The position numbers and the translations under genes were made by a program. The notes under the pieces were generated by a model. That model was not told where the DNA came from and searched no databases. It saw only the letters and a program-made list of their open reading frames with translations. Shown piece after piece: positions 17,079-25,162 of a DNA stretch of 63,483 bases. Every line of letters starts with the position of its first letter. The stretch's first letter is position 1. Source of the DNA: Clostridiales bacterium (GTDB lineage Bacteria > Bacillota > Clostridia > Lachnospirales > Lachnospiraceae). The stretch covers positions 1-63,483 of the forward strand of contig JAJQCD010000029.1 of the NCBI GenBank assembly GCA_021202925.1. Direction: 5' to 3'.

Positions 17079-18620
17079 TCAGATAAACGGCTTACTTCTT
17101 CTGAATTCGGCGGGCAGCATCCCCACAGTCTCCTTAAACACCTTGCTCATGTACTTTGGATCCGAATAACCCACCATGTCTGAGATCTGGTTCAGCCGCA
17201 GATTCGAGTGAAGCAGCAGTTCCTTGATCCGCTCAATGCGGTATCCCCGCACAATCTCCGTAAAGGACATCCCGGTTTCCTTTCTGAGCTGTGTACTCAG
17301 ATACTCCTCCGATACATGCAGCCGGTCAGCCAGCTCCTCCAGCGTAATTCCCTGATTGTAATACTCCTCAATGATCTGTTTCGCCCTCTTGACCAGAGCA
17401 CTGACATTCTCCTGTTCCTTCCTCGCCGTCACAAGTTCATAAAGCCGATCCATCACCAGCCAGATCTGATCCCAGGAAACCGCCTGAGAAAGATCACCGA
17501 ACATCTCCCTGGCTGACATTTCGAAACTGTTCAGGCGTCCCAGAGAACTGGCAAAATTGAGAACCGACAGACACAGCCGCACACACGTCTCACGAATCTC
17601 ATCCGGATCATGACGACCGACCGCACAGCTCTGCTGAAACTGAAGATAGCTCCGATGATATTCCTCCCGGTTCCGTTCTGTCACCGCTCCGCAAATCTGG
17701 CTGTCCAGTTTTGCCGGATATTTGAGTGGAATCGTCTGGACATGCTCAATCAGATCCGGGCTGATCAGCGTCCCCTCCGGGAAGCTGATGTTCCATTTCC
17801 GGTTTCCCGAGCAGGCCGCAAACGCTTCCGGCAACTGTTTCATCCCGTCCGATTCTCCCCAAGTAACCACCGGCATCTCCCGGATTCCACGCATCAGTGC
17901 CGGAATCACAGTCCTGGCATAACGCTGACGCACTTTTTCCATATTTCCGACATGATAAAGAATGACCAGCACCATATGAAACCGCACCGACTGAATGACC
18001 ATACTGGTATAATCAAGAACACGCCCGGTATAGAGTTCCATAATCTGCACAACCTTCTGAACATCTTCTGCATAATTCTCGCCCAGCCAGATCGAAAACA
18101 GCCCCAGCCGTTCTCTGACATCCAGTCCGTACTGTCGGGACGTCACACGGTTCAGTTCTTCGTCCACGGGGAGTTCCGCCAGAATACAGGCCCGGAAAAT
18201 CTGTTCCAGAGACAAAAGCTTCTCCTGCAACTTTTCCCGCCCATGTTCCTGCTCTAAAGCCTGTTCCACCAGTTTCAGCGTCTTCCTGAGCTCCCTGATC
18301 TTGATCGGCTTTAACAGATAATTATCAATACCAAGTTCGATCGCCCGCTTGGCATAATCAAAATCGGAATACGCCGACAGTACCACCACATGGCATTCCA
18401 CGCCGCCCTCCCGAATCTTCTCCAGCATATCCAGACCGTTCATCTCCGGCATGCGGATATCCATGATCAGCAGATCCGGGTGAACACGAAGCACCAGCGC
18501 CAGTCCCTCTTTCCCATCCTGTGCCGTCCCGACCAGCTCGTATTCCGGATCCAGCTTCGGAAGCATCGCGACAAGACCGTTGCGAATGGACACTTCATCT
18601 TCCACCACTACAATCTTCAA
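17079..18620 (-). CDS. YesN-type response regulator with AraC DNA-binding domain
   Basis: 513 residues: receiver domain at 1-120 with Asp54 (LLIMDIRMPEMNG), a long central helical region, and two AraC-type helix-turn-helix motifs at about 410-510 (ITLEELADRLHVSEEYLSTQ; LNQISDMVGYSDPKYMSKVF). Regulators of this architecture usually control carbohydrate uptake genes. The start overlaps the stop of the YesM-type kinase by four bases. The next gene downstream is pflB; no sugar transporter lies nearby, so its target is unknown. Confidence 0.94.
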   Translation of the reverse strand: MKIVVVEDEVSIRNGLVAMLPKLDPEYELVGTAQDGKEGLALVLRVHPDLLIMDIRMPEMNGLDMLEKIREGGVECHVVVLSAYSDFDYAKRAIELGIDNYLLKPIKIRELRKTLKLVEQALEQEHGREKLQEKLLSLEQIFRACILAELPVDEELNRVTSRQYGLDVRERLGLFSIWLGENYAEDVQKVVQIMELYTGRVLDYTSMVIQSVRFHMVLVILYHVGNMEKVRQRYARTVIPALMRGIREMPVVTWGESDGMKQLPEAFAACSGNRKWNISFPEGTLISPDLIEHVQTIPLKYPAKLDSQICGAVTERNREEYHRSYLQFQQSCAVGRHDPDEIRETCVRLCLSVLNFASSLGRLNSFEMSAREMFGDLSQAVSWDQIWLVMDRLYELVTARKEQENVSALVKRAKQIIEEYYNQGITLEELADRLHVSEEYLSTQLRKETGMSFTEIVRGYRIERIKELLLHSNLRLNQISDMVGYSDPKYMSKVFKETVGMLPAEFRRSKPFI

Positions 18621-20317
18621 TTGCTCATTCCCCCCTCACTCGTTTGTTCACCTGTCAGGCAGCTGACAAACAGATGAACCGTCGTACCCACGCCTACCCT
18701 GCTTTCAAAATAACAGACCGCATCATCCCCGTAATACAGTTTCAACCGTTTCCGTACATTTAAAATTCCCACATGTCCTTTCAGCTCGCCGTTCAGGTCA
18801 TTCAACACGCGCAGAACATCCGGAGAAATCCCACGTCCATTATCACGGATCACAAAATAAAGCTGCTCGTCAACCAGGCGAAGCCGCAATTCCAGCCGCG
18901 CCGGTCCCTCTTTCTGATACATGCCGTGCTTGATGGCATTTTCCACAAACGGCTGCAGCAACAGCTTATGCATTCGATATCCCTTCAGTTCTTCCGGAAC
19001 GTCCGTCACTACTTCCAGCGGCTGCTCCAGGCGTTCTCTCTGCAGCAGAATATACTGTTCCACCCAGTAAAACTCCTGCCCGACCGTAGCCGTATCACCC
19101 GGATTCCGGATTGTGTAGCGCAGGATATCCGCCAATGCACAGAGCATCCCGCTGATTTCGTACTCCTCACACTCAATCGCTTTCCAATTGATCGTATCCA
19201 GCGTATTGTAAAGGAAATGCGGATCGATCTGCGCTTCCATAGCCGACAGCTCCGCTTCCTTTTGCTCACGCGCCACCGTCCGCACCTGCTCCATCAGCTC
19301 GCCGGCCTTCCACACCATACCGTTGAACCCATTCACGATCGCGTGAATCTCCTTTGTCTGGCCCAAAACACCAGGCTGATCCAGCCTGACCGAAAAATCT
19401 CCATGTCCCACGCGGATCATGGCATCTTCCAGCCTGTCCAGTTCACGAAGCAAGGGCCTCATCAGCAGATAGACCAGAAACATTCCCATCAGAATCGCCC
19501 CAATCGACGTCAGCGTCAGCAGCCATTTCTGAGAAGCCTGCACATCTCCATATTCCTTGGTCGAATAATAATCATAGACCATCCAGCCTGTCATCTGATT
19601 TTTTTTGCTGCGAATCCAGTGATCTTCCCGGTCGAGTTCGCTGATCTGCAGACCGATCCTAGCCGGATCCCGGGCCGCGATGATCTCCCCGTTCCCGTCT
19701 GTCACATACATCCTTGAATGTGACCGCAGGGAATAGATGTCCCAGATCACATTCTGATCGATGCTCATAATAATCGTTCCCAAGGTGCCTCCTGCGCCTG
19801 TTTCATCCAGAATCGGCCTGGCAATCCGCAGCACATGGATCGTCTCCCCGTCCTCTTCCTGCTGCGTTCCGGCCAGATAGAACGTTTTTTCTCCGTCCAG
19901 GGCAATCTCATCCACTTCTTCTGACCAACCGTCTCCACCCGCCTGATACCACTCTCCGGATGCCGTGACAAGGGCGATTGCGAGAGCTTTCTCATTTCGA
20001 CGCAGCAGATGACTCAACGACCGGTTCATTGCGGATGCCGCCGTCTCATCTGCCGCATCCTTATTCAGATTCTTCAGAATCTCCACGAAATCCTCATCAT
20101 AACTGAAATCATCCAGAATCGAATGATACTTGTCCAGGATGATACTGATGACCTGATCCGCCGTGTCGACTTCCGATTCCAGTTCCGTATTGACATTGCG
20201 TGTGATCAATGTCCAGATTCTCGACTGAATGATCCCGGCGAACAGAAGAATCGGCATAATAAACGCGATGGCCGCTATCAGAATCAGAACACGGCGCAAA
20301 GACAATCCGGGCTTCAT
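18617..20317 (-). CDS. YesM-type sensor histidine kinase
   Basis: About 566 residues. Membrane segments lie near residues 10-30 and 285-305 around a Cache-like sensor domain, followed by HAMP. The His_kinase motif is EAQIDPHFLYNTLDTINW and the ATPase domain has DNGRGISPDV and GHVGILNVRKRL. The frame is open to 20482, but the ATG at 20317 follows AAAGGAG and gives the usual short N-terminus before the first membrane helix. It is the first gene of the pair with the YesN-type regulator. Confidence 0.93.
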   Translation of the reverse strand: MKPGLSLRRVLILIAAIAFIMPILLFAGIIQSRIWTLITRNVNTELESEVDTADQVISIILDKYHSILDDFSYDEDFVEILKNLNKDAADETAASAMNRSLSHLLRRNEKALAIALVTASGEWYQAGGDGWSEEVDEIALDGEKTFYLAGTQQEEDGETIHVLRIARPILDETGAGGTLGTIIMSIDQNVIWDIYSLRSHSRMYVTDGNGEIIAARDPARIGLQISELDREDHWIRSKKNQMTGWMVYDYYSTKEYGDVQASQKWLLTLTSIGAILMGMFLVYLLMRPLLRELDRLEDAMIRVGHGDFSVRLDQPGVLGQTKEIHAIVNGFNGMVWKAGELMEQVRTVAREQKEAELSAMEAQIDPHFLYNTLDTINWKAIECEEYEISGMLCALADILRYTIRNPGDTATVGQEFYWVEQYILLQRERLEQPLEVVTDVPEELKGYRMHKLLLQPFVENAIKHGMYQKEGPARLELRLRLVDEQLYFVIRDNGRGISPDVLRVLNDLNGELKGHVGILNVRKRLKLYYGDDAVCYFESRVGVGTTVHLFVSCLTGEQTSEGGMSN

Positions 20318-20528
20318 CCGTCTGCTCCTTTCCCACACACCGGCCATACACAGGCTACATCTGAACGCTTTCTCATACAGACTCCCATCCTTCCCGCTTC
20401 TCTCATACAGTATAACAAAAAATAACATGGGAACCAAGAGGAAAAATCCTCCCACCGGCATGACTGCCGATACCGGCCGCAACGCACGGATCCAGGCAAA
20501 GCCGGAAGGCCTGAAAAACCGGATTTAT

Positions 20529-20548
20529 CCAGGAAGTACGCTTCCTGG
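20529..20548. other. Perfect palindrome upstream of the Spo0A-like gene
   Basis: CCAGGAAG-TACG-CTTCCTGG is a perfect 8-bp inverted repeat 64 bases before the start of the gene at 20612 and upstream of yesM. No U-run follows on either strand, so an operator is as likely as a terminator. Confidence 0.4.
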
Positions 20549-20611
20549 CGCTTTCTCCATGAAAATGTTACACTTTTACGAAACGAATCCATTCGCAAAG
20601 GAGAACTGCTT

Positions 20612-21226
20612 ATGAACAACTCAGATCAGAAATTTCGAACCGTAGTCCGCGACATCATCTGTGATTACCAATGCAGAGCCCATCTCAGCCATGAAGCCAT
20701 GGCCAGATATCTGCACATTTCGACACGCGCTTACATGGCACAGGAACACGGCGATTACGGCTTCTCCGCCAAAACGCTGGCGTCCTTCTTTCTGGTGCTT
20801 CCGTTCGAGGAACGAGGAGCCACGCTGGAAACCATACGCACGCAGATGGAGTGGCCGGACCATTCCTTCGATACCCGGCTGAAAGCACCTCCCAGGCGAA
20901 TCGATCATCTGCTTCGATTCCTCGGCGCAAATCCGCACTACAAAGGATACTGGTACACAAAATATGGACTGACGCTGATCTGCAAAAATACAGAGTATCT
21001 TCATGCAGTCAGTAAATGGCTGTACCCGGAAATTGCCCGTCATTTTGACACAAGCAGCAACGCAGTAGAACGCAATATCCGCACCATCGCCCACATTGCC
21101 TGGAAAACCAATCGCCAACGCCTGGAAGCCATTGCCGGTCATCCCATTCCCCAACAGCCGACCGCAAGTCATTTCCTGGCCATTCTTTTTTTCTGGCTGG
21201 AAAATTCGGAATCTCCATTCATATAG
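20612..21226 (+). CDS. Regulator with N-terminal HTH and Spo0A C-terminal DNA-binding domain
   Basis: 204 residues. Residues 97-200 match the Spo0A output domain: HYKGYWYTKYGLTLI (Spo0A HIKGYQYLREAI), WLYPEIARHFDTSSNAVERN and IRTIAHIAWKT, the segment that contacts 0A boxes in Spo0A. Instead of a receiver domain, the N-terminus (about 25-65, LSHEAMARYLHISTRAYMAQ) looks like an XRE-type helix-turn-helix. It therefore lacks the phospho-acceptor Asp of Spo0A and cannot be controlled by the phosphorelay in the usual way. AAAGGAGAACTGCTT precedes the start. It may bind 0A-box-like DNA or act on other targets. Confidence 0.85.
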   Translation: MNNSDQKFRTVVRDIICDYQCRAHLSHEAMARYLHISTRAYMAQEHGDYGFSAKTLASFFLVLPFEERGATLETIRTQMEWPDHSFDTRLKAPPRRIDHLLRFLGANPHYKGYWYTKYGLTLICKNTEYLHAVSKWLYPEIARHFDTSSNAVERNIRTIAHIAWKTNRQRLEAIAGHPIPQQPTASHFLAILFFWLENSESPFI

Positions 21227-21433
21227 GCGGGACCGGGCAGGCCATGAACCGATTCCGGTTGGCACCGCCCTTCCCGCCTGTCAATCACACATAACATCTT
21301 TACAGCATCTCTGTCCCAAACACAATCTGTTTCACAGACAGATATGCTGTCTGCACCAGACATCCGGTTTGCACAATGAAAATACTGTTTTTAACTTCAT
21401 CCCTTTCCGTTTTTCCAACAACCAATCGCAAAT

Positions 21434-21440
21434 TTCGACA
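21434..21440. promoter_or_regulatory. 0A-box-like heptamer
   Basis: TTCGACA (TGTCGAA on the minus strand) equals the core of the Spo0A box and lies in the 287-base gap between the Spo0A-domain gene and the XRE gene. One heptamer can occur by chance. The rest of the gap (21227-21513) shows no gene or clear terminator. Confidence 0.3.
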
Positions 21441-21513
21441 TTTCAATCCAACGAAAAAACGGTCGAATGCCCTGACCACAAGGCAGTCGTCATGACCTGG
21501 CAGTCGCATTGTC

Positions 21514-21864
21514 TTACAAAACACTGTCCTGCCTGAAACAGCGGACAATCCGGATCAGGAGTTCACGGTCATCCACATTCAGAGCCTGCCATGTCTCCAC
21601 CAGTTCCTTCTGTTCTTTTGTCAGATCGATGTTCGTCCCCTCGCCAGCAAAAAACTGAGCCAGGGAAATACCAAATGCTTCGCAGATTCTTGCCAGGGTA
21701 GAAAAATTGGGAATGCTCTTTTTCGTCTCGATGTCCTTCAGAGCAGTCTGAGAAATTCCGGTGATCATAGAAAGTCTGTATTTCGTCATATCATGCCTGT
21801 CACACAACTCCCGTAAACGCTCACCAATATCATCCACTGACTTCGGATACTCCTTTTTACACAA
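21514..21864 (-). CDS. XRE-family transcriptional regulator
   Basis: 116 residues. The helix-turn-helix spans about 12-66 (RLRELCDRHDMTKYRLSMIT, GISQTALKDIETKKSIPNFS), followed by a short helical tail (TKEQKELVETWQALNVDDRE) seen in many small repressors of mobile and accessory regions. No enzymatic domain. A palindrome at 21954-21971 in its upstream region is a candidate operator. Confidence 0.9.
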   Translation of the reverse strand: MCKKEYPKSVDDIGERLRELCDRHDMTKYRLSMITGISQTALKDIETKKSIPNFSTLARICEAFGISLAQFFAGEGTNIDLTKEQKELVETWQALNVDDRELLIRIVRCFRQDSVL

Positions 21865-21953
21865 GTAAAATACACCTCTCTCCTGTCTAAGTAATGATAA
21901 TATTTTATCGTCAAAGCAGGAGATTCTTTAGTCTGGAAGAACGTCAGTATATT

Positions 21954-21971
21954 ACTAAGGTAAACCTTAGT
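21954..21971. promoter_or_regulatory. Operator-like palindrome upstream of the XRE gene
   Basis: ACTAAGG-TAAA-CCTTAGT is a perfect 7-bp inverted repeat 90 bases before the XRE gene. On the minus strand it lies just ahead of TATACT (a possible -10), so a repressor bound here would block transcription of the XRE gene. Autoregulation is inferred. Confidence 0.5.
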
Positions 21972-22014
21972 ATCTGTGAAGACTGCGGCAGGCTTTCCAT
22001 ACACCTGATAAACA

Positions 22015-22062
22015 ACAATGACTCAGAGAGAAATCATTCTGATTTCTTCTCTGAGTCATTGT
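22015..22062 (-). terminator. Hairpin terminator overlapping the end of loaP
   Basis: A 15-bp perfect stem (22015-22029 with 22048-22062) continues after a small internal loop into six more pairs (AAATCA/TGATTT). It includes the last codons of the loaP-type gene. On the minus strand it is followed by TGTTTATC, a weak U-rich tail. Confidence 0.65.
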
Positions 22063-22585
22063 CAGCGGTTTTGGCCGGAAGCTTCTGTGTGACTTCCAGC
22101 CCCATCTCAATCCCAATCTTCATGCCTCCGAACATCTCCACTTCCACACGGGCAATCCGCTTGTGGCGGTCAATAAACCGCACCAGCCCTTCCTTGCCCT
22201 TGAGCGGACCGGAGCGAACGATCAGTTTGTCTCCGACGAGAATCCCTTCGGACAATCCAGCTACATGTTCCTCATCCGTAAAGCCCTGGATAAAACAGAC
22301 CTCTTCCTCCGTGAGTGGAACCGGAGTCTTGTCAGTACCAAGAATCTTCGTCAGTTTCGGAACCTGATAAAATTTCTCATACAGTTCCTCAATCCGATTT
22401 GTAATGGCAAAAATATATCCAGGAAACATCGGAGCCATGATCTTGTGCCATTCTCCCCGGAAATGCCGGTTGGTGGCGATCTGTGGACAGAACATATCTT
22501 CCAGACATTCCTGCCCGATCAACTCCCGGCAAAGAAAAATTGTCTCTTTCTCCTGCCCGGTTGTCACCTGCATGGCATACCACAT
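22034..22585 (-). CDS. loaP: NusG-family antitermination factor, LoaP-like
   Basis: About 183 residues. The N-terminal NGN domain (2-100: MWYAMQVTTGQEKETIF, MFPGYIFAIT) and a KOW domain near 120-155 (GDKLIVRSGPLKGKEGLV) are clear. LoaP proteins are specialised NusG paralogs of Firmicutes and allies that let RNA polymerase read through terminators in long polysaccharide or antibiotic operons. The ATG at 22585 has AAGGGGGAAAAGCACG upstream; an in-frame ATG at 22648 has no good site. It has its own consensus promoter. No long biosynthetic operon lies next to it here, so it is an orphan in this window. Confidence 0.88.
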   Translation of the reverse strand: MWYAMQVTTGQEKETIFLCRELIGQECLEDMFCPQIATNRHFRGEWHKIMAPMFPGYIFAITNRIEELYEKFYQVPKLTKILGTDKTPVPLTEEEVCFIQGFTDEEHVAGLSEGILVGDKLIVRSGPLKGKEGLVRFIDRHKRIARVEVEMFGGMKIGIEMGLEVTQKLPAKTADNDSEKKSE

Positions 22586-22707
22586 CGTGCTTTTCCCCCT
22601 TATCTCTCGTTCGCCGTCGTTTCGTATCCATCCAAACAACCGCTTCATCCGGACGGTTCCCAGGCCGCATCACCCTGACCCTGGTACTGCCTTCCGGAAT
22701 CGTTTAC

Positions 22708-22736
22708 ACATTATCATCTGAAAGGAACTCTGTCAA
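22708..22736 (-). promoter_or_regulatory. Consensus promoter of the loaP-type gene
   Basis: On the minus strand a perfect TTGACA (22731-22736) is followed after 17 bases by TAATGT (22708-22713). The -35 box lies inside the last codons of the interrupted permease gene, so the promoter predates the mobile element and is not supplied by it. Confidence 0.85.
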
Positions 22737-22835
22737 GCGTTTGTCCGATAAACGTAACGACACGATACAACGCAGCCGAAATCAGGCAAAGAATCACAAT
22801 ACTCATCATAACCATATCCAGCTTAAAGACCTGAC
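22714..22835 (-). pseudogene. 3' fragment of the interrupted ABC permease gene
   Basis: The minus strand encodes (QV)FKLDMVMMSIVILCLISAAL... to a stop, which is the final membrane helix and tail of an SsuC/TauC-type permease. It has no start of its own. Joined at the 10-bp core to the fragment at 28959-29668 it gives one uninterrupted frame (GGC AGT CAG GTC TTT AAG CTG GAT). The junction falls within a Val-Phe pair. A longer open frame (to 22989) runs on into the mobile element and its terminator and is not a gene. Confidence 0.92.
22826..22835. repeat. Left attachment core
   Basis: AAGACCTGAC, identical to 28959-28968. It marks the crossover region of the recombinase; bases to its left are permease coding sequence, bases to its right are element. 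Confidence 0.88.
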
Positions 22836-22840
22836 GATGC

Positions 22841-22861
22841 AAAATGATACGTTTAATATCG
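22841..22861. repeat. Left terminal inverted repeat of the element
   Basis: AAAATGATA-CGTTTA-ATATCG. Its inverse counterpart at 28925-28945 has the same outer 15 bases around a different 6-base centre. It lies 5 bases inside the core and is a probable recombinase binding arm. Confidence 0.8.
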
Positions 22862-22919
22862 TGGTCAGCTTTTCTATGTACCCATTCTACCACAATCATC
22901 GTCTTTTTACTATCTGCAA

Positions 22920-22965
22920 AAATCAAAAAAGAGAGGAAGAGACAAGAGTATGTCTGTTCCTCTCT
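22920..22965 (-). terminator. Intrinsic terminator of the recombinase gene
   Basis: Directly after the recombinase stop, AGAGAGGAA-AGACA pairs with TGTCT-TTCCTCTCT (one internal mismatch, 6-base loop), followed on the minus strand by a TTTTTTG run. It keeps recombinase transcription inside the element. Confidence 0.88.
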
Positions 22966-22966
22966 G

Positions 22967-24778
22967 CTATCCATCATCGGATCCCTCATGTACTACCCAC
23001 TCACCATGTCCTCCACGCCCGACAAAAGAGAGGACTCCCTTTTGCTTTAGCTGTCGAATTCTTGCATGAATCGCCGATACGCTGACCTGTTCTTTCTGTG
23101 CAATCATTTTCGCAGTGATGTGTGGATTTTCCTTCATATACTGTACGATTCGCTCCCGCTCAGCTTCTTTTCTTCCTTCATAGAAGAATTCTTTATTTAA
23201 AGCGACCTCGAACCCCGGAACCGGATCCGACTGCAACGTAATCACCAGTTTCGTCCTGTATACTTCAATCTGCGTGATACTCTCCACCATATCTGCCACA
23301 GTTACCTGTTTCACCAGATTTGTTTCCAATCGCTTGCGGATCCATTGCAACCGTTGCTCAACAAGTGCCTGTGCCTCCTGGCTGTCCTGAATCGCCTCCT
23401 TTTTCTTCGTCCATTCATTAATTTTATCTGTCAACTCCTGGTTTCGCTTCCTGTAGTCCGAATCAGAAATCACCTCTGCCAGAAGCTTATCCAGCAGTTT
23501 CCTGCGTTGTTGCTCGTATTTATCAATGCTTCGCTGGAGTCGCTTTCCCTCTGACGCGCTGTTGCCCTGACTCAGCACTTCCTCAATCAGAGCAATCGCC
23601 CGATTCACAATCGCCTGATCATCTGCTACAGAATCCTGATCATACTGCCCGGCTGCTTTCTCCAGCACCTGATACAACTGCTCTTCATTCAGATGAACAT
23701 TGTCGCATCCGCTGCCCGGACTGATCTTTACAGTACGAACAGAATCTCGCTTTTTATCCTTCTCGTTTCTTCCATATTGTAAATAACGCTGACATTTCCA
23801 TTCGATAATGGTCTTTTTATCCTTATATGTTCTACGCCTGGTCCGATAGTAAGGACTTTTACAGATACCACACCGAATCTTACCCGACAGCTGATATCTG
23901 CCAGAATGGATGCCTTGCGGATATAATTCATTGGCCTTGCTGCTGGATGCTCTTCGATCTACCGCTGCGTTCGCTTCTCTCCATTCCTCTTCGGATACGG
24001 CAGCCGGAACCGCGTTCCGATGTACAATCCACTCGCTTTCCGGCATGATAATGGTCTTTTTCGTCTGAAAATCAAAATGCTTTCGATTTTGTACCACCAT
24101 CCCACAACGAATCGGATTGCGTATAATCCGGCGGACAGCCTGTGCCTGGATCGGCTTTCCATTGCGATCGTGAAACCCGTTCTCCTCCAGATAGTGTGCG
24201 ATCGAGTTGCAGCCCATATCCCTGCTGAGACAGAAGATGACCCGAATCGCCTCCATCTCCTCTTCGACCGGCACGAAGGTTCCGGTCTCATCCTTTTTCA
24301 GGCCAAAGGTCAGGGGCGGCAGGAGAAAATTCCTGCCGTCCTTCTGCCGATGGTGATGGGCATTGTTAATCTTTTTGGAAAGCTCCTTGCTGAACTCCTC
24401 GGCCAGAATCGCCTTGATCCCGGTAATCAGCGCATCGTCAGCGGAGTAGAACTTATGTTCCAGATACAGATAAAGGCGTTTCCCATTCGATACCAGCCGG
24501 TCGATGAACAGATACCAGTCCTTCGTGTTGCGCATCAGCCGGTCCTGTGATTTTACCTGAACAATGTCAAACTGATCCGTTGTCAGATCAGCAAACAGAC
24601 GGTTGTACTCTCCACGCTTTTCTGTAGTCGTACCGCTCCTGGCCTCGATATACTCGCCGACCAGGAACCAGCCCTGTTGTTCCACGCTCTGTCTGGACTC
24701 AGTCACCTGTTGCTGGAGCGCATTCTGCTGCGCCTCTTCCTCGGTGCTGCAACGACAGTAAATAACCGCGCGAAGCAT
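22967..24778 (-). CDS. Large serine recombinase (site-specific integrase)
   Basis: 603 residues. The catalytic resolvase domain spans 3-145 with nucleophile Ser11 (YCRCS). Further motifs are QVKSQDRLMRNTKDWYLFID and an E-helix region. A recombinase domain (155-265) and a zinc-ribbon with CGICKSPY and a later CQRY follow, then a long coiled coil (about 400-460). The C-terminus carries an extra helix-turn-helix (KENPHITAKMIAQKEQVSVS). Such enzymes integrate and excise elements between short non-identical att sites, as seen around this element. It is coupled to the 37-codon gene upstream and ended by an intrinsic terminator. Confidence 0.96.
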   Translation of the reverse strand: MLRAVIYCRCSTEEEAQQNALQQQVTESRQSVEQQGWFLVGEYIEARSGTTTEKRGEYNRLFADLTTDQFDIVQVKSQDRLMRNTKDWYLFIDRLVSNGKRLYLYLEHKFYSADDALITGIKAILAEEFSKELSKKINNAHHHRQKDGRNFLLPPLTFGLKKDETGTFVPVEEEMEAIRVIFCLSRDMGCNSIAHYLEENGFHDRNGKPIQAQAVRRIIRNPIRCGMVVQNRKHFDFQTKKTIIMPESEWIVHRNAVPAAVSEEEWREANAAVDRRASSSKANELYPQGIHSGRYQLSGKIRCGICKSPYYRTRRRTYKDKKTIIEWKCQRYLQYGRNEKDKKRDSVRTVKISPGSGCDNVHLNEEQLYQVLEKAAGQYDQDSVADDQAIVNRAIALIEEVLSQGNSASEGKRLQRSIDKYEQQRRKLLDKLLAEVISDSDYRKRNQELTDKINEWTKKKEAIQDSQEAQALVEQRLQWIRKRLETNLVKQVTVADMVESITQIEVYRTKLVITLQSDPVPGFEVALNKEFFYEGRKEAERERIVQYMKENPHITAKMIAQKEQVSVSAIHARIRQLKQKGVLSFVGRGGHGEWVVHEGSDDG

Positions 24779-24891
24779 CAGGTCTTCTCCTGACGGATAC
24801 GTTCAAGCAGACAACGCTCTTCCTCTGGCGTCAGCAGATTCTCCTCCCTCAGGATTCTGACAAGCCGGATTATTATCATATCTTCACTCAT
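24778..24891 (-). CDS. 37-residue helical protein coupled to the recombinase
   Basis: The protein reads MSEDMIIIRLVRILREEN then LLTPEEERCLLERIRQEKT. A strong ribosome binding site (CAGGAGGG) precedes it. Its stop and the recombinase start share a base (TGATG), so translation is coupled. The pattern of a helix, a turn with LLTPEEE, and a second helix resembles SHOCT-type short domains, which often occur at protein ends or as small companions of mobile-element proteins. It may help or direct the recombinase, for example as an excision factor, but that is inference. Confidence 0.72.
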   Translation of the reverse strand: MSEDMIIIRLVRILREENLLTPEEERCLLERIRQEKT

Positions 24892-25058
24892 ATGCCATTT
24901 CCCTCCTGTTTCACAGCCTCTTTTTCATCCTCCTGTCAGAGTATGCTGATAAAGATTGTCCTGTTCCGCTTCAAAAGGATTCTGCTTCGCTGATGGCAAG
25001 TCCGTCCGGCTTCACCCGTGATACCTTGGTAAATTTCCCATAAACAGTCAAAAACTGG

Positions 25059-25087
25059 TTGCTTTTATCGGTTTAACGTGCTAAACT
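25059..25087 (+). promoter_or_regulatory. Promoter of the element's cargo operon
   Basis: TTGCTT (25059-25064) and TAAACT (25082-25087) are separated by 17 bases, 75 bases before the dehydrogenase start. Just upstream, AACAGT-CAAA-AACTGGTT forms a partial dyad and ACTGTT recurs at the -10, so a regulator may bind. The rest of the divergent gap (24892-25162) shows no further gene. Confidence 0.6.
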
Positions 25088-25162
25088 GTTCAGGTGAGTA
25101 CGCCTGCCGCCAATGGAAGCGCAATTCAGGATACGGCAGGCCAGAACAATAAGGAGCTAAAA

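Noticed and set aside
22836-22989. Upstream part of an apparent 91-codon gene at 22714-22989.
   Set aside because: Its first half is read through the recombinase's intrinsic terminator and the element's left end; only the last 37 codons are real, and they are the tail of the split permease.
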